Below the pieces are notes generated by a model that saw only the letters and a program-made list of their open reading frames with translations, had not been told where the DNA came from and searched no databases. This document shows, piece after piece, positions 8,091-15,989 of a DNA stretch of 64,000 bases. The DNA comes from Lichenicola sp965198575 (GTDB lineage Bacteria > Pseudomonadota > Alphaproteobacteria > Acetobacterales > Acetobacteraceae), in contig NZ_OZ240671.1 in NCBI RefSeq assembly GCF_965198575.1, positions 1,426,001 to 1,490,000 on the forward strand. The letters are read 5' to 3'. Position 1 is the first letter of the stretch; every line of letters begins with the position of its first letter. The translations under genes were made by a program, and so were the position numbers.

Positions 8091-9275
8091 ATGGACTATG
8101 CGAACAAGGGCCTTCTGGTCGAGGGGTGGCGGGGGATAAACCAGTCCTACGCGCTTATCAACCAGAATCAGCTTCTGGGACTTGCGCAGCTCGACGGATT
8201 GAAGCTGTTTTGCCGTGATCTGCCCTTCGCCTTCAATCACTGGCGTGCAAACGATTCCGAGGCCGGATTCAGGCCAGAGGAATGCACTGTTCTCAATGGG
8301 CTGCAGGAGCCGGACCCGGATCATGACCTGATCACCGGGATCTATCGGATCTGCTCGCCGTTCAGGACAGGCGTCGACACGGTTTTTTCGGAACATCGCA
8401 CAACGACCTTCATGATAACCGAAGTCGGCCTGGCGCCTGACAGCTTCGCCCCCGGCCAGGATCGCTCCCCGTTCTTTACGCGGAACGAGAACAGCATCGT
8501 TACATCGACAGAATGGTCGAGGGATCGCATCATCGAATATGGGTTTGCAGAGGAGCGCGTGCACATCTCGCCGCTCGGGGTGGATGCCGACATCTTCAAG
8601 CCGATCTGGCCGGATGCGAGAGCCCGCGGTCGCGCAGCACTTGGTGTCGAGAGTGACGAAACGCTGTTTCTCAACATCGGGCCGCCGCTTTGGAACAAGG
8701 GCATCGACCTCCTGTTGCAGGCGTTCGCCACGCTGAGATTGCGCGGGTTGAAGGTGCGGCTGTTGATCAAGGATCAGCAGAAGGTTTATGGTGTGACGCT
8801 CGATGCGATCATGCAGACGCTTGGCAGGAGCATCCCGTCGCTGATGTTGGATGTTGTCCGCTCGGGCATCATCACGGTGCCGATGAACCTCTCGCCGCAA
8901 CAGCTGGCGACTTTGTTCGGGCTGGCCGATTGCTACGTGTCGCCATATCGAGCGGAAGGCTTCAACTTGCCGGTTCTCGAAGCTATCGCTTGCGGGATTC
9001 CGACGATCGTCACGCAAGGGGGTGCCACCGATGATTTCTGCAACGATGCGACATCACTCCGGATCGCCGGGACATTCCACCGGAAAACGTCCGACGCCGG
9101 GCTCATCGGCGCATACATCGAGCCGGAGCCGGAAACCCTGATCGATGCGATGTCGGTCATGGCCGCCGGCTGGAGACCGGAACGTCAGCATTTCGACTCT
9201 GCTCGTCAGGCAGTGATGCACCGCTTCAACTGGCAGAATGCCGCTCAGGAGACCGCCCGCCTGAGTGTCCTGTAA
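8091..9275 (+). CDS. GT4-family glycosyltransferase
   Basis: This 394-residue GT-B glycosyltransferase has the C-terminal EX7E motif EGFNLPVLE followed by AIACGIP, typical of GT4 retaining enzymes that use nucleotide sugars. The N-terminal half contains GLLVEGWRGINQSYALINQ and a region (TSTEWSRDRIIEYGF) found in this group. The ATG at 8091 begins the recognisable domain and is preferred; an in-frame GTG at 8049 would add 14 poorly conserved residues. No signal peptide or membrane segment is seen, so it should act in the cytoplasm or at the inner membrane face. It is divergent from the repeat-protein gene and may extend or prime the same glycan. Sugar specificity cannot be read from sequence. 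Confidence 0.88.
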   Translation: MDYANKGLLVEGWRGINQSYALINQNQLLGLAQLDGLKLFCRDLPFAFNHWRANDSEAGFRPEECTVLNGLQEPDPDHDLITGIYRICSPFRTGVDTVFSEHRTTTFMITEVGLAPDSFAPGQDRSPFFTRNENSIVTSTEWSRDRIIEYGFAEERVHISPLGVDADIFKPIWPDARARGRAALGVESDETLFLNIGPPLWNKGIDLLLQAFATLRLRGLKVRLLIKDQQKVYGVTLDAIMQTLGRSIPSLMLDVVRSGIITVPMNLSPQQLATLFGLADCYVSPYRAEGFNLPVLEAIACGIPTIVTQGGATDDFCNDATSLRIAGTFHRKTSDAGLIGAYIEPEPETLIDAMSVMAAGWRPERQHFDSARQAVMHRFNWQNAAQETARLSVL

Positions 9276-9417
9276 CTTCCAGCAGGATCGGCATAATGCG
9301 GCGCCTGGCGAATCGGTCGTCCGTGCGTCGCGCGCCGGCTTGCGGTTGACCTCGCTCCTGGACAAGCCACACCGTGTCGCCTCAGACGGGACGGCTTGGC
9401 CGGATCAGGGAGGCGGA

Positions 9418-11421
9418 ATGCGGGTGCAAAACGGATGGCTTGGCAGCATGCAGGCTCGAGTGGCCAGGCAACGGACACCCATCGCGATGTCTCTCCTCGC
9501 ATCGGCATTGCTGCCGGGACTGGCCGCAGCCGCTCCCGATCCGCTGCTGGTCGCGACCGGCAACGACATTCCAGCGCACGTCGAGCTGCCCCGGCCAGGC
9601 GCCGACTACGTCAAGCGCGACGTGATGATCCCGATGCGCGACGGGGTGAAGCTGCACACTGTCATCGTGATCCCGAACGGGGCGCACGCTGCGCCGATCC
9701 TGCTGACCCGGACGCCGTATGATGCCACCAAGCGCCTGACCCGGGACGTCAGTCCGTCGATGCTGGCGACCCTCCCCCAGGGCGACGACGTGTTCGTTGC
9801 CGGCGGCTACATCCGGGTGTTCCAGGATGTCCGCGGCAAGCATGGCTCCGAGGGCGACTACGTCATGACCCGGCCGCCGATGGGGCCGCTCAATCCGACG
9901 AATACGGATGATACGACCGACGCCTGGGACACCATCGACTGGCTGGTAAAGAACCTCCCTGAAAGCAACGGCCGGGTCGGCATGATCGGGTCGTCGTACG
10001 AGGGCTGGACCGTGGTGATGGCGCTGCTGCACCCGCATCCGGCGCTGAAGGTCGCGGCACCTGAGAGCCCGATGGTCGATGGCTGGATGGGCGACGACTG
10101 GTTCCATTACGGCGCCTTCCGCCAGCCCGGGTTCGACTTCTTCACCGGGCAGATGACGGTGAAGGGCTGGGGCGACCCGATCGCCCGGCCGGGCTACGAC
10201 GACTACGAAACCTTCCGCGCTGCCGGCTCGGCCGGTGACTATGCGCGCGCCAACGGCCTCGACCAGTTGCCGTTCTGGCGCCGGATGTCGGCACATCCCG
10301 CGTGGGACGCGTTCTGGCAGGGTCAGGCGCTCGACCACCTGGTGGCGGCAAATCCGTCCGACGTGCCCACCCTCTGGGAGCAGGGCTTGTGGGACCAGGA
10401 GGACATGTGGGGCGCGATCCATAGCTGGCTGGCGCTCAAGGCGAAGGGCCACGAAGGCAACAACGTGCTGATCATGGGCCCCTGGCGCCACAGCCAGGTG
10501 AATTATGACGCGGCCAGCCTCGGCCGGCTCAACTGGAACGGCGACACCGCGCTGCAGTACCGCCAGCAGATCCTGCGGCCGTTCTTCGACCAGTACCTGA
10601 AGCCCGGCTCTCCGGACGCGCACGTGCCGGCCGCCTTCATCTACAATACCGGCGAGAACCACTGGGACCGGTTCGCGCAGTGGCCGCTTGCCTGCGACCA
10701 AGGCTGCGCCAGCCCGATGACGCCGCTCTACCTGCAGTCCGGCTTCTCGCTGTCGTTCGACCATCCGGCTGCGGAGGCGACGGCCGGCGGCGACAGCTAC
10801 GTCTCCGATCCCGCCAAGCCGGTGCCGTATCTGCCGCGCCCGGTCAGCTTCGGCGACAGCGCGCGTTGGAAGCCATGGCTCACCACCGACCAGCGCAGCG
10901 TCGTCGACCGGCCCGACGTGCTGTCGTATGAGACCGGCGTACTCGACAAGCCGGTGCGGATCTCGGGCCAGCCGGCAGCCGATCTGTTTGCCGCCACCAC
11001 CGGCACCGACTCCGACTGGGTGGTCAAGCTGATCGACGTGTATCCGGGGATCGTGCCGGCCGATCCGTCGATGGGCGGCTACGAGCTGCCGATCGCCATG
11101 GACATCTTCCGCGGGCGCTATCGCCAGAGCTTCTCCACCCCGTCACCGATCCCTGCCGGCCAGGTCGAGCGCTACCGCTTTACCCTGCCGCCGACCAATC
11201 ACGTGTTCCTGCCCGGCCACCGGATCATGGTGCAGATCCAGTCCAGCTGGTTCCCGCTCTATGACCGCAACCCGCAGCGCTACGTGGACAACATCTTCTT
11301 CGCCAAGCCCACCGACTATACCGTTGCGACCCAGCGGATCATGCACCAGGGCGACCAGGCGAGCGCCGTCTGGCTGCCGATGGTGCCCCCGGACAGTACC
11401 AATCGGGCTTCCGCGCGTTGA
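9418..11421 (+). CDS. Secreted CocE/NonD-family hydrolase (X-Pro dipeptidyl-peptidase S15 fold)
   Basis: The 667-residue protein starts with a signal peptide (basic start, hydrophobic MSLLASALLPGLAAAA) and should be exported. The alpha/beta hydrolase core carries the nucleophile motif GSSYEG with Ser193. A later GPWRHSQVN segment supplies the expected catalytic histidine, and the C-terminal third fits the jelly-roll PepX_C domain. Relatives include cocaine esterase, glutaryl-7-ACA acylase and alpha-amino-acid ester hydrolases, which cleave acyl esters or amides. The ATG at 9418 is chosen because the Shine-Dalgarno-like GGGAGGCGG lies just upstream and the signal peptide begins there; a longer GTG-initiated frame runs from 9265. 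No functional link to its neighbours is apparent. The substrate is unknown. Confidence 0.9.
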   Translation: MRVQNGWLGSMQARVARQRTPIAMSLLASALLPGLAAAAPDPLLVATGNDIPAHVELPRPGADYVKRDVMIPMRDGVKLHTVIVIPNGAHAAPILLTRTPYDATKRLTRDVSPSMLATLPQGDDVFVAGGYIRVFQDVRGKHGSEGDYVMTRPPMGPLNPTNTDDTTDAWDTIDWLVKNLPESNGRVGMIGSSYEGWTVVMALLHPHPALKVAAPESPMVDGWMGDDWFHYGAFRQPGFDFFTGQMTVKGWGDPIARPGYDDYETFRAAGSAGDYARANGLDQLPFWRRMSAHPAWDAFWQGQALDHLVAANPSDVPTLWEQGLWDQEDMWGAIHSWLALKAKGHEGNNVLIMGPWRHSQVNYDAASLGRLNWNGDTALQYRQQILRPFFDQYLKPGSPDAHVPAAFIYNTGENHWDRFAQWPLACDQGCASPMTPLYLQSGFSLSFDHPAAEATAGGDSYVSDPAKPVPYLPRPVSFGDSARWKPWLTTDQRSVVDRPDVLSYETGVLDKPVRISGQPAADLFAATTGTDSDWVVKLIDVYPGIVPADPSMGGYELPIAMDIFRGRYRQSFSTPSPIPAGQVERYRFTLPPTNHVFLPGHRIMVQIQSSWFPLYDRNPQRYVDNIFFAKPTDYTVATQRIMHQGDQASAVWLPMVPPDSTNRASAR

Positions 11422-11451
11422 CCGACATCCGGTAGCGTTCGAAAGACAAAG

Positions 11452-12900
11452 ATGGAAGACCTCCAACGGCTTGAGTCCGGCGTCCCCGGGCTCGACACCA
11501 TCCTCGCCGGCGGCCTGGTGGCGGGCGCGTCCTATATCGTCCAGGGGCGGCCCGGGTCGGGAAAGACGATCCTGGCCAACCAGATCGCCTTCCACCACGC
11601 GGCGGCGGGACATCGCGCCCTGTTCGTGACGATGCTGGCGGAGGGTCACGACCGGCTGTTCCAGTTCCTGTCCACGCTCAGCTTCTTCGATCGCGCACGC
11701 GTGGGCACGGAGCTTCAGTTCGTGAGCGCCGTCGATGAGATGGGAGGCGACGGGCTCGAGGACGTGGTGACGCTGCTCCGCCGCGAGATCGTCCGCCAGC
11801 AGGCCTCCCTACTGATCGTGGATGGCTTGCGGAATGCCCGCTCATCGACCAGCGAGCCGATCGAGATCAAGCGCTTCATTGCCGCGGTCCAGGCGCATGC
11901 GGCATTTGCCGGCTGCACGGTGCTGCTGCTGGCCAACTCGCAGATCGACGATGGCAGCCCGGAGCTCACCATGGTCGATGGCGTCATCGAGCTCTGCCAG
12001 GACCTGATCGGCAGCCGGTCGGTGCGGCGGGTGCAGCTTCGCAAGACCCGCGGCAGTGCGGCTCTTACCGGATTGCACGAGCTGGAGATCACCGGCGACG
12101 GCATCGTCATCCATCCGAGGCTCGAGTCCGTGCTGAACTATCCGTCCGCGCCGGCGCCGATGGCGATGGAACTGGCGCGCGTGGAGAGCGGCATCCCGGC
12201 ACTCGACAGGATGTTCGGTGGTGGCCTGCCGCGCGCGTCCTCGACCCTGATGCTGGGGCCGTCGGGGTGCGGCAAGACCACCATGGGCCTGGCGTTCCTG
12301 CGCAACTGCACGCTGGCCGAGCCCGGCATCCTGTTCGGCCTCTACGAAAACCCCGGGCGGCTGATGCTCAAGGCGCAATCGCTCGGCCTGCCGTTGCAGC
12401 CGCTGGTCGAGAGCGGCGCGCTGCATGTGCTGTGGCAGCCACCTGCCGAGCGGCTGATCGATGCGCTTGGCCACCGCCTGCTGGCCGCGGTCCAGGCCAC
12501 CGGGGCAAAGCGCCTGTTCATCGATAGTCTCAGTGTCATCGCGCGGTCGGCCACCATCCCCGGCCGGACCTTCGATTTCTTCAGCAGCCTGATGAACGAG
12601 TTGCGGGCCCGCGACGTGACGGTGCTGGCGAGCTGGGAGATGCGTGACCTGTTCGGCACCGAGGTCCACACCCCCACGGCCGAGCTCTCCGGGCTGGTCG
12701 ACAACCTGCTGCTGATGCGGTTCGTCGAGTTGCGCGCCGAACTCCGCAGGGTGGTGTCCGTTCTGAAGGTGCGCGACAGCCACTACGATCCGGCCCTGCG
12801 CGAGTTGGTGATCAGGAGTGACGGGGTGGATCTGACCACGGCGTTCGAGCAGGTGTCGAGCGCCATGGCGGGCATTGGCGAACCGTTCGCGCGGCGTTGA
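11452..12900 (+). CDS. KaiC-like double RecA-domain ATPase
   Basis: This 482-residue protein has two tandem KaiC/RecA ATPase domains, each beginning with the signature RLESGVPGLD or RVESGIPALD. Walker A motifs are GRPGSGKT (Lys38) and GPSGCGKT (Lys275), and Walker B-like strands are SLLIVD and RLFIDS. The paired catalytic glutamates of cyanobacterial KaiC are not intact: the N-terminal domain reads LAEGHD and the C-terminal domain LYENPG at these places. Phosphorylation chemistry may therefore differ from the clock protein. KaiC-like proteins outside cyanobacteria often act with two-component proteins in stress or light signalling. A single-domain response regulator follows after 37 bases, consistent with a two-gene signalling unit. 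Confidence 0.9.
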   Translation: MEDLQRLESGVPGLDTILAGGLVAGASYIVQGRPGSGKTILANQIAFHHAAAGHRALFVTMLAEGHDRLFQFLSTLSFFDRARVGTELQFVSAVDEMGGDGLEDVVTLLRREIVRQQASLLIVDGLRNARSSTSEPIEIKRFIAAVQAHAAFAGCTVLLLANSQIDDGSPELTMVDGVIELCQDLIGSRSVRRVQLRKTRGSAALTGLHELEITGDGIVIHPRLESVLNYPSAPAPMAMELARVESGIPALDRMFGGGLPRASSTLMLGPSGCGKTTMGLAFLRNCTLAEPGILFGLYENPGRLMLKAQSLGLPLQPLVESGALHVLWQPPAERLIDALGHRLLAAVQATGAKRLFIDSLSVIARSATIPGRTFDFFSSLMNELRARDVTVLASWEMRDLFGTEVHTPTAELSGLVDNLLLMRFVELRAELRRVVSVLKVRDSHYDPALRELVIRSDGVDLTTAFEQVSSAMAGIGEPFARR

Positions 12901-12937
12901 CCGAGTTGGCCTCGAACCGCACCGATCGCATCGCGCC

Positions 12938-13303
12938 ATGACGACCATACTCGTGGTGGATGACGAGTTCCTCGTGGCAGACGTGGTGACGTTCGCGCTG
13001 GAGGATGAGGGGTACCACGTCGTGCGGGCCGGCAATGGCCAGAAGGCTCTCGATGTGGCCGAGCGAGAGGCGCCGGACCTGGTGATCACCGACTACATGA
13101 TGCCGGTGATGAACGGGCTCGAGTTTGCGAGCACGCTGCGAAGCCGGCTGGCCGACACCATGCCCCCGATCATCCTGATGAGCGGTGCACAGGCGCATCT
13201 CGCACGGGAGAATGGCGCGCTGTTCGCCGCGGTCTTCGACAAACCGTTCAAGGTGGGCGACGTCGTGGGGATGGTTCGGACGCTGATCGGGCCACCTCGC
13301 TGA
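12938..13303 (+). CDS. Single-domain response regulator (CheY-like receiver)
   Basis: This is a 121-residue stand-alone receiver domain. The acidic pocket is Asp8/Asp9 (LVVDDE), the phospho-acceptor is Asp52 (VITDYMMP), the conserved switch Ser is in LMSG and the conserved Lys is in FDKPF. There is no output domain. The ATG at 12938 is the natural start because the receiver fold begins immediately. It lies 37 bases downstream of the KaiC-like gene and is probably co-transcribed with it, so it may relay signals to or from that ATPase. No cognate histidine kinase is visible in the window. Confidence 0.93.
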   Translation: MTTILVVDDEFLVADVVTFALEDEGYHVVRAGNGQKALDVAEREAPDLVITDYMMPVMNGLEFASTLRSRLADTMPPIILMSGAQAHLARENGALFAAVFDKPFKVGDVVGMVRTLIGPPR

Positions 13304-13318
13304 CGGGTCCGGCGTCCC

Positions 13319-14239
13319 TCAGACAGGCGCCAATGCCCACGGCGCCTGCGACAGCGCCCGATGCAGGAAGTCCATTGTCTCGGTGACCCGGGTCGGCCGG
13401 AGTGCGGCGGGCGGCATCACCAGGCTGAGCGGCGAGACCGGCAGCGACCAGTCCGGCAGCAGCTCGACCAGCGATCCCGCCTGCAATTCATGCCAGACCA
13501 GGAAGTCCGGCAGTGCGGCGAGTCCGACTCCGGCCAAGAGTGCCGGCATCAGCGCCTCGCCGTTATTGACCCTGAGCGGGCCGGCAATCTGCACGGTCAC
13601 GGGTTCCACGCCAGGTCCGGTGAAGGTCCAGCGGTCGGCGGTCTGCAGGTAGGCGTAGCCGAAGCAGGCATGGTGGTGCAGATCGCGTGGATGCATCGGC
13701 GCCCCGTGCGCCTGGACGTAGCCGGGCGACGCCACCACCAGCTTGCGCACGTCGCAGATCCGTCGCGCCCTGAGCGAGGAGTTCTCGAGCCGGGCGATCC
13801 GGACCGCGAAATCGAAGCCGCCGGCCACCAGATCCACCACCTCGTCGCTCAGGTGCATGTCGACCAGGATCTCGGGGAAACGCTCGAACAGGCCCGGCAA
13901 CAGCGGCGCCACCTGCTGCTGGCCGAACGACATCGGCACCGCCATCCGCACCAGGCCGCGCGGCTGGGCGGTGCGATCGAGCATCTCGGCCTCGATGGTC
14001 TCGGCGTCGGAAAGCAGGCGCAGCGCGCGGCCGGCGACCTCATGGCCGAGGGTGGTGAGCGCCAGCCGGTGCGAGGTCCGGCTCAGCAGCGAGGCACCGA
14101 TCCGGTGCTCCAGCCGCGCGACCGCCTTCGACACCGTGGCGGTCGACAGCCCAAGCTCGATCGCGGCGCGCGCAAACGAGCCGCAATCGGCGACGCGAGA
14201 AAAGATCGCCCAGGCTTCCAGGTCGGGCAGGTTGCTCAT
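13319..14239 (-). CDS. LysR-family transcriptional regulator
   Basis: This 306-residue LysR-type regulator has an N-terminal winged helix-turn-helix (SFARAAIELGLSTATVSKAV, residues about 20-40) and a C-terminal periplasmic-binding-protein-like effector domain. The spacing and the LRARRICDVRKLVVASPGY segment resemble the group that represses or activates nearby oxidoreductase genes. The ATG at 14239 is preferred because the HTH starts immediately; an upstream extension is rich in Pro/Arg and not family-like. It converges with the response regulator gene. It diverges from the small-protein genes to the right, which are candidate targets. Confidence 0.92.
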   Translation of the reverse strand: MSNLPDLEAWAIFSRVADCGSFARAAIELGLSTATVSKAVARLEHRIGASLLSRTSHRLALTTLGHEVAGRALRLLSDAETIEAEMLDRTAQPRGLVRMAVPMSFGQQQVAPLLPGLFERFPEILVDMHLSDEVVDLVAGGFDFAVRIARLENSSLRARRICDVRKLVVASPGYVQAHGAPMHPRDLHHHACFGYAYLQTADRWTFTGPGVEPVTVQIAGPLRVNNGEALMPALLAGVGLAALPDFLVWHELQAGSLVELLPDWSLPVSPLSLVMPPAALRPTRVTETMDFLHRALSQAPWALAPV

Positions 14240-14413
14240 GAGTGGCGTCGTCGACCCGGGTGGCGTGCGAGTTTTTCCACTTCCGCCCATGAGTGCAAGC
14301 CGTTGCCCGCCGGGGCGGGCCGGCCGCTGCGACGACCGGCGCATCTTTTCCGGGGCTCGAGCGTTTCCAGATCGAGACGTTCCCGCCGACTTCCCGACCG
14401 AAAGACCATCCCC

Positions 14414-14587
14414 ATGCTGACCATTCTCATCATCATCCTGCTCATCCTCGCCCTCGGAGGCGGCGGCTACGGTTATCGCTCCGGCTGGTATGGCGGCTCG
14501 CGCGGCACCGGCTTCAACGGCCTGGGACTGCTTCCCCTCATCCTGATCATCGTGGTCGTGGTGCTGCTGTTCCGCGGCGGCATCTGA
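14414..14587 (+). CDS. Small two-helix membrane protein (DUF3309-like)
   Basis: This 57-residue protein has two hydrophobic helices (LTILIIILLILAL and LLPLILIIVVVVLLF) separated by a Gly/Tyr/Arg-rich loop (GGGGYGYRSGWYGGSRG). That is the layout of the small DUF3309-type membrane peptides common in alphaproteobacteria. The start ATG at 14414 sits directly before the first helix. Function is unknown. A second small exported protein gene follows 32 bases downstream, so the pair probably forms one transcript ending at the strong terminator at 14805. Confidence 0.75.
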   Translation: MLTILIIILLILALGGGGYGYRSGWYGGSRGTGFNGLGLLPLILIIVVVVLLFRGGI

Positions 14588-14619
14588 GAAACGAAATCCA
14601 CAGCAGGAGGGGATAGACC

Positions 14620-14799
14620 GTGAGAATACTCGTCGCCAGTGCGCTGGCGCTTTCGATGGGTCTCGGTGGAGTTGCGTCTGCGGCGCCCTGTCGAAACGCT
14701 GCAGGCAAGTTCATCACCTGCGCCTCTGTCAAACCCAAGGCCTGCCGTGACAGCAAGGGCAAGTTCGCTGCCTGCACGGTCACGCCTAAAAGCAACTGA
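14620..14799 (+). CDS. Small secreted protein with two CRxxxGKFxxC motifs
   Basis: This 59-residue reading frame starts at GTG 14620, preceded by a near-perfect ribosome site (AGGAGGGG, 6 bases before the start). The N-terminus is a signal peptide (LVASALALSMGLGGVASAA). The mature part carries two copies of a short motif, CRNAAGKFITC and CRDSKGKFAAC, separated by ASVKPKA, suggesting two disulphide hairpins. Small proteins of this kind are annotated only as hypothetical in related bacteria. It is followed by a strong intrinsic terminator, which supports real expression. Function is not known. Confidence 0.8.
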   Translation: MRILVASALALSMGLGGVASAAPCRNAAGKFITCASVKPKACRDSKGKFAACTVTPKSN

Positions 14800-14804
14800 C
14801 CTAC

Positions 14805-14841
14805 GGCGGCCCGGGCGATCATTCCCGGGCCGCCCTTGTTT
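14805..14841 (+). terminator. Rho-independent terminator
   Basis: GGCGGCCCGGG (14805-14815) pairs perfectly with CCCGGGCCGCC (14824-14834) around an 8-base loop and is followed by CTTGTTT. It lies 6 bases after the stop of the small secreted protein gene. Confidence 0.9.
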
Positions 14842-14919
14842 CACGACCGTTTCGTCTCGAACTATAGACTTAGACGGCCGAAGGGCTCATCCCGGGGACG
14901 TCTTGCGTCGCCGGTCGGG

Positions 14920-15936
14920 ATGGACATGGATCTTCGCAACAAGGGCGTCATCACGTTACACCCCGTCGCTCCGGATGGGGGTCAGATACGGAGCCCGAAG
15001 ACGCTGGTCCTGACCGGCGTGGCCCGGTCGGGGACCAGCATGGTCGCCAGGGTCCTGCACGGCGCCGGGGTCTATCTCGGTGAGAATCTGGATCACGTGG
15101 TGTTCGAGGACAACGAGTTCTCGGCGCTCTTCGACGAGACCGACCTGGATCTCGAGCGCTACCGGACACTCCTGAGGCAACGCGACGATCGCTTCCCGAT
15201 CTGGGGCTTCAAGCGGCCACATCTGCATGTGCACGGACCGTCCACGGTGCGTCACTGTCGAAACCCCTTCGTTGTCCTGACGGTGCGGGATGCCGTGGCC
15301 ATCGCGGAGCGCAACGCGATATCCGAACATCGAGACCCGTTCGAGAGCCTCACGCTGGCGAGTTTCGACCTTCAAAAGATGCTGGAGTTCAGCAAGGCCC
15401 TCGACTGCCCGGTCATGCTGGTCAGCTATGAGAAAGCGGTCAGCCAGCCTGACTGTTTCGTCGATCGTCTGCTCGAATTTTGTGGCCTGCATCTCGATCC
15501 TGCCGACGTGGCACCTCTCGTGGCGCTGGTGGAACCCGACCGCCCGGCCTACATCGAGAGTGCGCGCAGGATCTTCGACGGCTTCATCGACGGCATCCGG
15601 GATCAGAGGCTGTTCGGCTGGGCCTGGCAGCGCGGCCAGACCCTGCCGGTCACCCTTACGCTCTATCGGGACGCGAAGGCTGTGCGGCACTTCGTAGCCG
15701 ACCGGCTTCGGCAGGATCTTGCTTCATCCGGTTACGGCGATGGACTGCACGGATTCTCGGTGGATCTTGCCGGACTGGGATTCACGGCCAACTCGCGGCT
15801 CTCCGTCGGCATCCAGGGTCGCAGCTTCCTGCTCGTCAACAGCGGAGCAACGATGAGCGAGTTGTGGATCGGCGATGATGGTGCGACCGCCGAGCCGATC
15901 CACCCACTGATCGGAAGGCTGTTCGGCGCAAGCTAG
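14920..15936 (+). CDS. Sulfotransferase-like P-loop protein with C-terminal surface-glycan-associated domain
   Basis: This 338-residue protein has an N-terminal sulfotransferase-like fold. The phosphosulfate-binding loop reads LTGVARSGTSMVARVL near residues 30-45, and a PFVVLTVRDAVAIAERN segment stands where the 3'-phosphate-binding region is expected. From about residue 220 it has a separate module (RLFGWAWQRGQTLPVTLTLY, then DGLHGFSVDL) that also occurs attached to glycosyltransferases in related genomes. It may sulfate a polysaccharide, but no PAPS-making genes lie nearby and other substrates are possible. The ATG at 14920 (or 14926) is chosen because upstream starts fall inside the terminator of the preceding gene. 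Confidence 0.75.
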   Translation: MDMDLRNKGVITLHPVAPDGGQIRSPKTLVLTGVARSGTSMVARVLHGAGVYLGENLDHVVFEDNEFSALFDETDLDLERYRTLLRQRDDRFPIWGFKRPHLHVHGPSTVRHCRNPFVVLTVRDAVAIAERNAISEHRDPFESLTLASFDLQKMLEFSKALDCPVMLVSYEKAVSQPDCFVDRLLEFCGLHLDPADVAPLVALVEPDRPAYIESARRIFDGFIDGIRDQRLFGWAWQRGQTLPVTLTLYRDAKAVRHFVADRLRQDLASSGYGDGLHGFSVDLAGLGFTANSRLSVGIQGRSFLLVNSGATMSELWIGDDGATAEPIHPLIGRLFGAS

Positions 15937-15989
15937 ACGGCCCCGGGGGGTTGCATCGGCAGATGATGGTGCCCTGGCTGTGCCGTGGC

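Noticed and set aside
9382..10764. 460-codon frame antisense to the CocE-type hydrolase
   Set aside because: High GC leaves the opposite frame open. The product is rich in Arg, His and Gly without any domain, while the plus strand has a clear family match.
13361..14400. Long upstream extension of the 57-residue two-helix protein
   Set aside because: It is antisense to the LysR gene. Only the last 57 codons after ATG 14414 look like a real protein.
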